In this document: positions 25,368-34,064 of the stretch, one piece after another
How the letters are laid out: every line of letters begins with the position of its first letter
How positions within the stretch are numbered: position 1 is the first letter of the stretch
Assembly: GCA_948433435.1 (NCBI GenBank)
Contig: CAOJDX010000005.1
Coordinates: 1 to 64,000, forward strand
DNA length: 64,000 nucleotides
Source of the DNA: an uncultured Clostridia bacterium
GTDB taxonomy: Bacteria; Bacillota_I; Bacilli_A; RF39; UBA660
Reading direction: 5' to 3'
Translations under genes and position numbers: made by a program
The notes under the pieces: model-generated
What the model was told of the DNA's origin: nothing
The model's database searches: none
What the model saw: only the letters and a program-made list of their open reading frames with translations

Positions 25368-26680
25368 TGGAAATTGTTGGGTTGAGTCGTAATAATATTG
25401 AAAAAATTTCTGCTATTAAAAAGGAAGATGAATGGGTTAAGCAGTTTAGACTTGATAGTTACGAATACTTTAATCAACTTGCCTTACCTAAATTTGGTCC
25501 AAAGATTGAACTTGATTTTGAACAGATTATTTATTATAAAAATAGTGAGATAGATGATCGAATTAAGAGTGATTGGAATGAAGTTTTAAAACCAGTTAGA
25601 GATGAACTTGATGAGTTAGGAGTAATTGAAAGTGAAGCACATCTAGATGGAATTGGAGTGCAATATGAGAGTGAAGTAATATACCATAATATGATTAAGG
25701 AACTTGAGGAGAAAAAAGTTATTTTTACCTCGATTGAGAAGGCAATTCATGATTATCCAGAACTTGTGCAAAAATATTTTGGTAGAATTGTTTCAAATAA
25801 AGAAAATAAGTTTGCAGCATTAAATTCGGCTGTTTTTAGTGGGGGAAGTTTTATTTATATTCCTAAACATACAACATTAGATCGACCTTTGCAAAGCTAT
25901 TTCCGAATTAATAGTCGGAATATGGGACAGTTTGAAAGAACGTTGATTATTGTGGATGATGATAGTAGTTTACATTATGTAGAGGGTTGTACAGCTCCTA
26001 CTTATAGTGATGCTAGTTTACATGCAGCTGTTGTGGAAATTTATGTTGGAAAAAATAGTAAGTGTAGATACTCTACGATTCAGAATTGGGCAAATAATGT
26101 TTATAATTTAGTTACTAAGCGAGCTCTTGTTGATGAGGGTGGAGAAATGGAATGGATTGATGGAAACATTGGTTCTTATAAAACGATGAAGTATCCTTGT
26201 TGTGTTTTACAGGGAGATCATTCACATGGTACTTGTGTTACAATTAGTGTAGCTGGTAAGGGTCAGGAACAAGATAGTGGAGCACGGATGATTCATTTGG
26301 GGAAAAACACAAAAAGTAATATTATTTCTAAGAGTATTAGTCAAAATGGAGGAAATGCTACGTATCGCGGAAAGGTTTTTATTGCTTCTGATGCTGATCA
26401 GAGTGAGGCAATGGTTAAATGTGATACGTTGATATTAGATCAAAATTCCAAAAGTGATACGATTCCAATGAATGCTTGTTATAATGAGTTAAGTAATATT
26501 GAACATGAGGCAACTGTTTCTAAAATTAGTGAAGAGAATCTTTTTTATATGATGAGTCGTGGGTTAAGTAAAGAGAAGGCAACAGAATTAATTGTTTTAG
26601 GATTTTTGGATAAATTTCGGCAAGAATTACCGATGGAATATGCAGTAGAGTTAAATCAACTAATTAAGAGAAATTTGTAA
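25367..26680 (+). CDS. sufB: Fe-S cluster assembly protein SufB
   Basis: SufB is the scaffold subunit on which clusters form. The 437-residue product is slightly shorter than usual but has the central beta helix (SFIYIPKHTTLDRPLQSYFRIN, EGCTAPTYS, HAAVVEIYV, STIQNWANNVYNLVTKR) and the end region (ATVSKISEENLFYMMSRGLSKEKA). It is the last gene of the operon and is translationally coupled to sufU. Confidence 0.95.
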   Translation: MEIVGLSRNNIEKISAIKKEDEWVKQFRLDSYEYFNQLALPKFGPKIELDFEQIIYYKNSEIDDRIKSDWNEVLKPVRDELDELGVIESEAHLDGIGVQYESEVIYHNMIKELEEKKVIFTSIEKAIHDYPELVQKYFGRIVSNKENKFAALNSAVFSGGSFIYIPKHTTLDRPLQSYFRINSRNMGQFERTLIIVDDDSSLHYVEGCTAPTYSDASLHAAVVEIYVGKNSKCRYSTIQNWANNVYNLVTKRALVDEGGEMEWIDGNIGSYKTMKYPCCVLQGDHSHGTCVTISVAGKGQEQDSGARMIHLGKNTKSNIISKSISQNGGNATYRGKVFIASDADQSEAMVKCDTLILDQNSKSDTIPMNACYNELSNIEHEATVSKISEENLFYMMSRGLSKEKATELIVLGFLDKFRQELPMEYAVELNQLIKRNL

Positions 26681-26709
26681 AAGTAGGTATATTTTTTTGT
26701 GGAAAAAGG

Positions 26710-26739
26710 ATGAATTGCTTAAGGTAATTCATTTTTTTT
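26710..26739 (+). terminator. Terminator of the suf operon
   Basis: ATGAATT pairs with AATTCAT over a 9-base loop and is followed by eight T. Confidence 0.75.
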
Positions 26740-26775
26740 GTGGAAAAGTAGTAATTAATATATAAAATTGACTTT

Positions 26776-26803
26776 TTGACGAATTTTAAATTATTCGTAT
26801 GAT
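26776..26803 (+). promoter_or_regulatory. SigA-type promoter of ssb
   Basis: TTGACG, 16-bp spacer and TATGAT lie 26 bp upstream of the start codon. Confidence 0.6.
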
Positions 26804-26829
26804 ATTGGCAGAAAGGAGGAAGAATCATT

Positions 26830-27177
26830 ATGCTTAATCAAGTAGTTTTAGTAGGAAGACTTGTTCGAGATATTCAAGTTAATCAGCTTGATCAATCTAC
26901 AAATAAGAAAGTTGCTACTCTAACATTAGCTGTTCCTAGAAGTTTTAAAAATCATGAAGGATTATATGATACGGATTTTATTGATTGTGTTTTATGGGAT
27001 CATGTAGCGATGAATACAGCTAATTACTGTAAAAAAGGCGATATAGTAGGTATAAAGGGAAGAATTCAGTCAAGAATAGTAAAGGATGAGACTATTAATA
27101 AAACGGTTATGCAAGTTGTTGTAGAAAAAGTTACTTTTTTATCTAATAAAAAGGAAGAAGAAAAGAATATAGACTAA
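26830..27177 (+). CDS. ssb: Single-stranded DNA-binding protein, short form
   Basis: The 115-residue protein is an OB-fold SSB: MLNQVVLVGRLVRDI, ATLTLAVPRSFKN, DFIDCVLWD, ANYCKKGDIVGIKGRIQSR. Standard SSB carries a long linker and an acidic DDDLPF-like tip that recruits partners; this one stops at KKEEEKNID with no such tip. It may be an accessory SSB (for example for competence or a mobile element) alongside a full-length copy elsewhere. The ribosome site is AAAGGAGG. Confidence 0.88.
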   Translation: MLNQVVLVGRLVRDIQVNQLDQSTNKKVATLTLAVPRSFKNHEGLYDTDFIDCVLWDHVAMNTANYCKKGDIVGIKGRIQSRIVKDETINKTVMQVVVEKVTFLSNKKEEEKNID

Positions 27178-27260
27178 GATATTCTGTTCACTATCAGTTA
27201 ATTTTTAACAAAAGAGAATAATGAGTTCTTATAATGGCTGTGGAATTATGAGGTGATGAG

Positions 27261-27623
27261 ATGTTGCTAGGTATTAGATTAAAAGCTTTAAGAGAAGAAA
27301 AAGGGCTTACTCAGGAAAAGCTTGCTAATATGATTAATGTTACAAAATCAACTATTAGTTATTATGAGAATGATGAGAGAGTTCCTACAGTTAGTAATCT
27401 TTGTGAACTTGTTAAAGTGTTTAATGTTAGTTTTGATTATTTAATGGGAAATGATCAATTTGAAATTGCAGAGGATAGTGAAACAGAAAATTATGGAATG
27501 TATATGGCTAAAGAGGAGTTAGAATTTATAAAAGAAATTAGACATTATAGTGACTTTCATAGTGAAGTGATTAAACATCCTAAAAGATGTGCTGAACGTA
27601 TTAATAAGAAACTTTTTAAGTAG
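27261..27623 (+). CDS. XRE-family transcriptional regulator
   Basis: A 120-residue regulator with a Cro/C1 helix-turn-helix at residues 4-62 (LKALREEKGLTQEKLANMINVTKSTISYYENDERVPT). The remaining C-terminal helix region is of no known family. The start follows GAGGTGATGAG. No operator could be identified. It is transcribed alone and ends at a terminator. Confidence 0.85.
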   Translation: MLLGIRLKALREEKGLTQEKLANMINVTKSTISYYENDERVPTVSNLCELVKVFNVSFDYLMGNDQFEIAEDSETENYGMYMAKEELEFIKEIRHYSDFHSEVIKHPKRCAERINKKLFK

Positions 27624-27639
27624 CTATCTATATATTTCG

Positions 27640-27667
27640 GAATACTGAATGAGGTATTCTTTTTTTT
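27640..27667 (+). terminator. Terminator of the XRE gene
   Basis: GAATAC pairs with GTATTC across an 8-base loop and is followed by eight T. Confidence 0.8.
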
Positions 27668-27676
27668 GTTAAGATG

Positions 27677-27710
27677 AAAAATACAGTACTTGCATTACCT
27701 GTATTTTTTT
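27677..27710. terminator. Second hairpin terminator, possibly bidirectional
   Basis: AAAAATACAG pairs with CTGTATTTTT over a 12-base loop, with A and T tracts outside. Together with the preceding terminator it isolates the downstream poly-G promoter from read-through. Confidence 0.6.
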
Positions 27711-27793
27711 AATATAATAGAAAATAGAAGATAGAAAAGTATAGTTAGGAAAATTATGGATATATTATAACTATCTGATTCTGGTTCCCCTCA

Positions 27794-27826
27794 TTGACAA
27801 AATGACCTGGGGGGGGGGGGTAGAAT
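27794..27826 (+). promoter_or_regulatory. Promoter with 12-G tract in its spacer
   Basis: TTGACA (27794-27799) and TAGAAT (27821-27826) are separated by 21 bp, of which the last 12 are all G (27809-27820). The spacer is 4 bp above the 17-bp optimum, so loss of G residues by slippage would strengthen the promoter. Confidence 0.55.
27809..27820. repeat. Homopolymeric G12 tract
   Basis: Twelve consecutive G in a region that is otherwise strongly AT-rich. It is the only such tract noticed in the window and a classic slippage-prone sequence. Confidence 0.9.
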
Positions 27827-27859
27827 AGAAATATAAAGATAAAATAAAGGAGTAAAAGT

Positions 27860-29690
27860 ATGGAAGAAAAATAAAGAAATCATTACAGTAGGTTTAGTTT
27901 TATTACTAGTAGTGATGATTGTGGGAGTAGGTTATGCCGCCTTTACTTTTAGTAAAACGGGTGTAACAGAGAATGCCATCACAACGAGTGCTGTTACGAT
28001 GATCTATACAGAAGGGGATAATCAAATCAGTATTAACAATGCAGTTCCGATAACAGAAGAAGTCGGGAAGACATTAAGTGATGAAAACTATGTCTTTGAT
28101 TTTACGATTAATATTAAAACAGGACCAAAGATGCCTATTTCTTATGAGGTAACAGCCGTAAAAGATGCCTCATCAACTATGGGCAATGAAGATGTTAGAT
28201 TGTATTTACAAAAGTCTTTAGATGGTACCAATTATAATGATGAAGTATTAGAACCAAGTCCCTATACACCATTAGATGTTGATGATGAGTTTGGAGCAAA
28301 AGCAGGAGAAATGGTCATGGATGTAGGAACAGTAAGTGAGAAAGTAACCTATTATTACCGATTAAGAATGTGGGTAGATTCAAGTTACGAATTAAGTAGT
28401 GAAGCTAAAAGCTTTACTGTAAAAGTTAATGTTTATGGTAAAGAAGGAGGATATACTTCAAGTGGAACCCCTAATCCTCCAGAGTTAGTAGGAGATATGA
28501 TTCCTGTTATTTATGATGATGCAAGTAATACCTGGGTAAAGTCTAGTACATCTAAAGGCAAGTGGTATAACTATGATAAACAGATGTGGGCTAATGCCGT
28601 AACAATAAAAGATACTACCAAAAGAGCAACTTATAAAAATGCAGAAGTAGGAACTTCAATACCAATTGAGGATATAAATACTTTTATGGTTTGGATACCA
28701 AGATATAGTTATACCTTAGGAAATACCTATGGTTATCAAATAGAGGGAGCAGAAACACCAAGTCAGAAAACCCCAGGAGCCTTTAATATTAAGTTTGTTG
28801 ATAAAAATACTATAGATATGGGAAGTGGAAAGTATACAGGAGATAAACCAGATAATTATTTTACACCAAGCTCTTTTTGTTGGGGAGATACCTGTGATGA
28901 TGAGGCAACAAGAGAAGATGCTGGAAACAAGGAGTTATCTGGGATATGGGTATCTAAATTTGAAATAACTGGAACAAGATTTGCTTATAATGATATGTCT
29001 TCTATTCCTAATCAGGTGAGTCTTCGTGATGAGTTGAATTATTTTTTTGAAAATATTCTGACATATATGAACAATGAAAATGGTTTAACTAATTATGGCT
29101 TTAGTGGCAACTATGATACACATATGATTAAAAATACTGAATGGGGAGCGATGGCTTATCTTTCTCAAAGTAAATACGGAAAATATGGAAATAAAAATTA
29201 TAGTGGAGAAAATAAGGAAATTTATCAAAATAAATCCAGTGAATTTATAACGGGAAGTAGTAATGGAACTCCATGTACAGATGTGATCAATACACAAGTA
29301 GCATATAATGTAAAGGGAGCTGGAACAGGTGCTTCTACAACTGGGACAATTTATGGAATTTATGATACATCAGGTGGAAGGCTTGAGGTTGTAATGGCGA
29401 ATCATGAAAATAAAAATAACTATTTAGGAGATTTAATAATTCCTGGTGTTAGATATTATAATTTATATACTGGACAAACTTCTGGTATTAAGGGAGATGC
29501 TATGATGCGAGATGGTACTTACGGTTGGTTTGTTGATAGAAGCTATCAAGATTATATGTTCGAGGATGGTGAGAATTGGTTTTTGCGAAGTGGTAATTAT
29601 GATAATGCTTTTGGAAATATATTTTCTTTTTATTCAACTCAAATATGGGGTGGCCAAGAAAGTACTCGTTTTGTAGTTGCAACTTGGTAA
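27860..29690 (+). pseudogene. TasA-like/FGE-like surface protein, frameshifted after its start codon
   Basis: The open frame encodes about 600 residues but has no usable start. An ATG at 27860 with ribosome site AAAGGAG runs into a stop after four codons (MEEK). One base fewer in the A5 tract at 27867-27871 would join it to the main frame (ENKEIITVGLVLLLVVMIVG). The product would have an N-terminal hydrophobic helix, a TasA/camelysin-like beta domain (TENAITTSAVTMIYTEGDN), and a C-terminal region with patterns of the formylglycine-enzyme/C-lectin fold (FMVWIPRYSY, GIWVSKFEITG, IKNTEWGAMAYLSQSKYG, WFLRSGNYDNAFG). Without the shift a GTG at 27912 could start it, but that would split the membrane helix. 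It may be a phase-off state, a true pseudogene or an assembly error. Confidence 0.6.
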
Positions 29691-29807
29691 TTTTTTATAA
29701 TCCTTAAATTGTAAGTAAGAATCTTGTTTAGGTGATGACAAGATTTTTTTCATCTTTACTATTATTTTGGTTTTTGATATTCTATTAATAGAATAGAGAG
29801 TGATTAG

Positions 29808-31028
29808 ATGATAAAAGAAATTATAGATAAAAAAAGATTGGGTTTTTGTTTAAGTAATGAGGAACTATCTTCTATTTTTATGGGATATATGAATGGAGAA
29901 GTGGCAGATTATCAGATGAGTAGTTTGTTAATGGCTATTTGTATTAATGGGATGAGTGAAGAAGAAGTTTTTCATCTTACTGATATATTTATTCAAAGTG
30001 GAGATACTTTAGATTTTAGTCATGTCCCAGGAGTTAAGGTTGATAAACATTCTACTGGTGGAATTGGTGATAAGACTACTTTGGTTATTGTTCCCGTTGT
30101 AGCTTCTTTAGGTGTTCCTGTAATTAAAATGAGTGGCAGAGGTTTAGGATATACTGGGGGAACTATCGATAAATTAGAATCTATTTCTGGTTTTCGAACG
30201 AATCTTACTAATGAAGAAGTCGGGGAGGCTGTTTCTAAAGTTGGTGCAGTTATTACGGGACAGACGGCAAATTTAGTTCCTCTTGATCAAATGATTTATG
30301 CACTTCGTGATGTAACTGCTACGGTTTCTTCTATTCCTTTAATTGCAGTTAGTATTATGAGTAAGAAAATTGCAGCAGGAGCTGATAAAATATTACTTGA
30401 TGTCAAATATGGAAAGGGAGCTCTTGTTGCGACGTATGAAGAAGCAGAGCAACTAGCTATTTTAATGCAAAAAATAGGGAAGCAGTATCACCGTGAGGTA
30501 CGTTATGTTATTTCTAATATGGATCATCCTTTGGGAAATAATATTGGAAATGGTTTAGAAGTAGAAGAAGCTGTACAGACATTAAGGGGGGAAGTGAATG
30601 GTCACTTTTATGATTTATGTGTAGAACTAGCTAGTCATATGGTTAGTATGGCTAAGGATATTAGTTATGATGAGGCTGTTTTGTTAGTGGAAGAGGTAAT
30701 TAAGAGTGGGAAGGCTTATGAGAAGTTTCGAGAGATTGTAATCAATCAAGGAGGAGATCTTACTTCTATTCAGATTAGTTCTAATATTTATCCAGTGTAT
30801 AGCGAGCAAAATGGTACAATAAAAGATATTGATGCATTAGAAATTGGTAAACTTAGTTTAAGTTTGGGTGCTGGGAGATGTGAAAAGAGTGATCCTATAG
30901 ATTATGGTGTAGGGGTAGTTCTTTGTAAAAATATCGGAGATGATGTTCAAAAGGGTGATTTATTAATGAGACTTTATATTCATAATGATGATTTTGAAGT
31001 GAATCAGAGTACTTTTGAGATTAATTGA
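29808..31028 (+). CDS. pdp: Pyrimidine-nucleoside phosphorylase
   Basis: Cleaves thymidine, deoxyuridine and uridine with phosphate in pyrimidine salvage. The 406-residue product carries the family signature SGRGLGYTGGTIDKLES near residue 112, the phosphate site KHSTGGIGDKTT near 80 and the hinge helices of the N-terminal domain. It is some 25 residues shorter than Bacillus Pdp, mainly at the C-terminus. Whether it is a uridine-accepting Pdp or a strict thymidine phosphorylase (deoA) cannot be told with certainty. It is transcribed singly. Confidence 0.9.
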   Translation: MIKEIIDKKRLGFCLSNEELSSIFMGYMNGEVADYQMSSLLMAICINGMSEEEVFHLTDIFIQSGDTLDFSHVPGVKVDKHSTGGIGDKTTLVIVPVVASLGVPVIKMSGRGLGYTGGTIDKLESISGFRTNLTNEEVGEAVSKVGAVITGQTANLVPLDQMIYALRDVTATVSSIPLIAVSIMSKKIAAGADKILLDVKYGKGALVATYEEAEQLAILMQKIGKQYHREVRYVISNMDHPLGNNIGNGLEVEEAVQTLRGEVNGHFYDLCVELASHMVSMAKDISYDEAVLLVEEVIKSGKAYEKFREIVINQGGDLTSIQISSNIYPVYSEQNGTIKDIDALEIGKLSLSLGAGRCEKSDPIDYGVGVVLCKNIGDDVQKGDLLMRLYIHNDDFEVNQSTFEIN

Positions 31029-31089
31029 AAGAGAAAAATGTTCTTTTTTGTGTAATTGTCAATGATGTGATATAAAAAAATATTAATTC

Positions 31090-31121
31090 ATGAAGCTAAA
31101 TGATGGTTTTAGCTTCATTTA
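31090..31121 (+). terminator. Terminator of pdp
   Basis: ATGAAGCTAAA pairs with TTTAGCTTCAT over a 7-base loop, followed by TT-rich sequence. It lies against the decayed transposase remnant. Confidence 0.65.
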
Positions 31122-31124
31122 TTT

Positions 31125-31776
31125 TCTTTCTTTTTTCAGGAGTAAGTCAATTTAATACTTGCATAGGAATATTATTAGATTTATTAAGATAATTGTAAAA
31201 TCTATTTTGTTATTTCTGTGACTTCTTTTAACTTAACTATTATGTTTAGAGTTATAGGTCTAATAAGTTGGTGTTTATTATTTAACTGATCAAGTAAAAC
31301 GTCTACTGGATCAATTCTATTTGTTTTCATAGTATAAGTGAGTTCTTGAACATTATCGGTTTGAATTATATAAAATAGCTCTTTTAACGAGGTCCACAGT
31401 AGTATAAAGGGATTGTTCTTTGAATGGATAAATAAATCTTTCACGAGTTGCCTCCTCAATTATGGTATATTGCTAAAACTTATCAGAATTAGTTCCAGAA
31501 TAACAATTTTTAGGAACATATTTCATGTACAATTGCCCTTTACCTTCAATATCTGTATGAGTATTAGGATGTTTGGAAAGAGGTTTATGATATTTATCAA
31601 TTAAAGATTATTTAGAACCATCAAATTTTCTATTCCACCGCATAAGAGAAGATTTAGAAATTTTATATCTTCTACAAACAGTAAACAGAGTAACTGCTTC
31701 TATATAGTTTAGTGGCATAATATTTTGTATTTGGTTCATGTAGAATATAACGTTGAGCATGTGATATATTAGTCAT
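31125..31776 (-). pseudogene. Decayed IS481/IS3-like transposase, left copy
   Basis: Reading the minus strand in all three frames gives pieces of one DDE transposase in order: MTNISHAQRYILHE, CRRYKISKSSLMRWNRKFDGS, KPLSKHPNTHTD, GKGQLYMKYVPKN, IIEEATRERFIYPF, IIQTDN, ELTYTMKTNRIDPVDVLL, HQLIRP, KHNS-stop-VKRSHRN and SNNIPMQVLN-stop-LTPEKRK. Stops, frameshifts and at least one internal deletion separate them, so it is inactive. Its start region is preceded by AAAGGACT. The IS end probably lies at 31885, where similarity with the right copy stops. Confidence 0.8.
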
Positions 31777-31865
31777 AAACTAAGTCCTTTTGTATGATTT
31801 TGGTTTGATTAATATTTTATACGACTTATTGTTTTTTTGTACCAAAAGGTGGTAATGCTACATCA

Positions 31866-31885
31866 CTATTGTAACTCTATAAGTA
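31866..31885. repeat. 20-bp direct repeat, IS end (left copy)
   Basis: CTATTGTAACTCTATAAGTA occurs here and again at 35334-35353 in the same orientation. It marks the same terminal end of two related IS remnants. Confidence 0.85.
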
Positions 31886-31893
31886 GAATTATA

Positions 31894-31922
31894 TTGAGAA
31901 AGAAGATAAAAAATAGTATACT
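31894..31922 (+). promoter_or_regulatory. SigA-type promoter of the restriction-modification genes
   Basis: TTGAGA, 17-bp spacer, TATACT, starting 9 bases past the IS end. A TATAAT a few bases further is an alternative -10. Confidence 0.5.
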
Positions 31923-32039
31923 TATAATAGAATTAAATAAATGTGATAATTGGTAAAATGGAAAAGTAAATATTTCAGTACTCATAAGAGAAATTATTGG
32001 GTAGTGAAAAGACAATAACAAAAAGGAGAGTAAAACAGC

Positions 32040-34064
32040 ATGGCAAAAAAAGTTAGTAGTATAGAAGAACAAATAGAAGATTGGGCTAAAAGACAATTAG
32101 GTAATGCAAAATATTTTACCAAAACCGAAATAATTAATCAGGAAATAGATAATGCATTAGAAAAAGCTCCCTCAAAAAATGGTGGCAATGGAGGAAATTA
32201 TCCTGATATCAAACTTTTTTTAAATACAAAAGAGTTAAAGTATATTCCAGTCATGATTGAGGTAAAGGGTACTAAGGGGAAATTCATGAAATTAAACCCT
32301 AACGGAGAAATTGATAATAAGTTAAAAGATGGAACTCCCAACTTTAGGAATATTAATAATTATGCTGTTAATGGTGCTATTCATTATGGTAAAGCTATTA
32401 TAGATTATACAGATAGTTATAAAAATGTAATATCAATAGGCATAAATGGTTATTACGAAGGGGCAGATCTCATAGTAGAAATAGGGGCATATTATATTTC
32501 TGAAGAAAACTACTGTATTCCCAAATTGATAGGAAGTTACTCTGATCTTTCATTCTTATGGCCAGATAATTGGGAATACCTATTAGAAGAGATCAAAAAA
32601 TTAAACTTAACTCCAGAAGAAATAGAATTAAAGGCAAAAGAAGTAGAAAATGATATCGAAATTAAACTGAAAAAATTGAATCAAACAATGCAAGATGATT
32701 TTAAAATATCTGTAAATTGGAGAGTAGAATTAGTAACAGGGCTAATCATGGCAGGACTAGGATTTGCTGATAAAATAACCCCTCTGGAAACAAGAGACTT
32801 AAAAGGAGAGGATGGCCTTGAGTCAAATGATGGAGTAATTGTCATTAATAAGATTAATTCCTTTTTAGCGAAACGTGAGTTACCAGAAGAAAAAAGAAAA
32901 ATGATTATTAATGATTTAGAAAAAGTATTTATTCATTCAAATATCAGTAAACCTATAAGTGGAGAAAGTCAAATTAAAAAAGTTTATGCTATTATAGAAA
33001 AAGAAATTATGCCAATTTTTAAATCAGCTAAACATTTAGATTTTACAGGAAGGTTATTTAATGTTTTAAATGCATGGGTAGATATTCCAGATAGCGATAA
33101 AAATGATGTTGTTTTAACCCCAAGATATGTTACTGAATTAATGGCTAGAATTGCTCAAGTTAATATGGATAGTTATGTTTGGGATTATGCAGCAGGAACT
33201 GCAGGATTTTTAATTTCTTCAATGAAGTTAATGATTGAAGATGCAAAAAAGAGAATAAAAAGTCCTGAAAAGTTAAGAAAAAAAATATCAGATATTAAGC
33301 ATTATCAACTATTAGGGGTTGAAAAACGTTCGGATATTTATCTGCTTGCCGTTTTAAATATGATTTTAATGGATGGATCTTCTAATATTATTCATAAAGA
33401 TAGTTTACTTGAGTTTGATGGAAAATATGAACAAGGAGAAAGAAAAGGAGAAAAATTTCCTGCTGACATATTTTTATTAAATCCCCCTTACTCAACCTCA
33501 GGAAAAGGTTTAATATTTGTAGAAAAAGCTTTAAGTAGAATGACAACAGGTAGAGCTGTTATCTTAATTCAAGAAAACGCAGGTAGTACAAATGGACAAC
33601 CTTATACGGAAAGATTACTCCAAAAGCACACTCTAATTGCCAGTATTCATATGGCAGATATATTTAAGGGAAAGGCAGGAGTACAAACAGCCATATATGC
33701 TTTTGATATAGGAAAACCTCATAATGAAAAGCAACTCGTTAAATTTATCGATTTTACAAATGATGGTTATTCAAGACAAAATCGAAGAAAATCTGGACAA
33801 GATGTCAACCTAAAAAATACTGATCATGCTTTAGAAAGATATAATGAAATTGTTAATCTAGTCCTATATGGTAAGAAATATCTAAATTATATTGCCGAAG
33901 AATGTTATGTAGAAGACACAATTTCCTTAAAAGGAGATGATTGGACATTTTCTCAACATAAAATAATTGATCCTATTCCTAAAGAAAAAGATTTTCAAGG
34001 TACAATAAAAGACTATTTAAGTTGGAAAGTATCAGCGATTATTAAAGGTGATCTTGATGACTAA
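32040..34064 (+). CDS. BcgI-like fused nuclease-adenine methyltransferase (RM subunit)
   Basis: A 674-residue protein that combines cutting and methylation. The N-terminus holds a PD-(D/E)xK candidate: PD at 55-56 and EVK at 74-76. A helical region follows, then an HsdM-type N6-adenine methyltransferase with AdoMet motif WDYAAGTAGFL near 380 and catalytic NPPY near 482. This layout plus a separate two-domain specificity subunit is that of type IIB BcgI (subunits A and B), which cuts on both sides of its site. The recognition sequence is unknown. The ribosome site is AAAAAGGAGAG. It lies between two IS remnants, which suggests horizontal gain. Confidence 0.82.
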   Translation: MAKKVSSIEEQIEDWAKRQLGNAKYFTKTEIINQEIDNALEKAPSKNGGNGGNYPDIKLFLNTKELKYIPVMIEVKGTKGKFMKLNPNGEIDNKLKDGTPNFRNINNYAVNGAIHYGKAIIDYTDSYKNVISIGINGYYEGADLIVEIGAYYISEENYCIPKLIGSYSDLSFLWPDNWEYLLEEIKKLNLTPEEIELKAKEVENDIEIKLKKLNQTMQDDFKISVNWRVELVTGLIMAGLGFADKITPLETRDLKGEDGLESNDGVIVINKINSFLAKRELPEEKRKMIINDLEKVFIHSNISKPISGESQIKKVYAIIEKEIMPIFKSAKHLDFTGRLFNVLNAWVDIPDSDKNDVVLTPRYVTELMARIAQVNMDSYVWDYAAGTAGFLISSMKLMIEDAKKRIKSPEKLRKKISDIKHYQLLGVEKRSDIYLLAVLNMILMDGSSNIIHKDSLLEFDGKYEQGERKGEKFPADIFLLNPPYSTSGKGLIFVEKALSRMTTGRAVILIQENAGSTNGQPYTERLLQKHTLIASIHMADIFKGKAGVQTAIYAFDIGKPHNEKQLVKFIDFTNDGYSRQNRRKSGQDVNLKNTDHALERYNEIVNLVLYGKKYLNYIAEECYVEDTISLKGDDWTFSQHKIIDPIPKEKDFQGTIKDYLSWKVSAIIKGDLDD

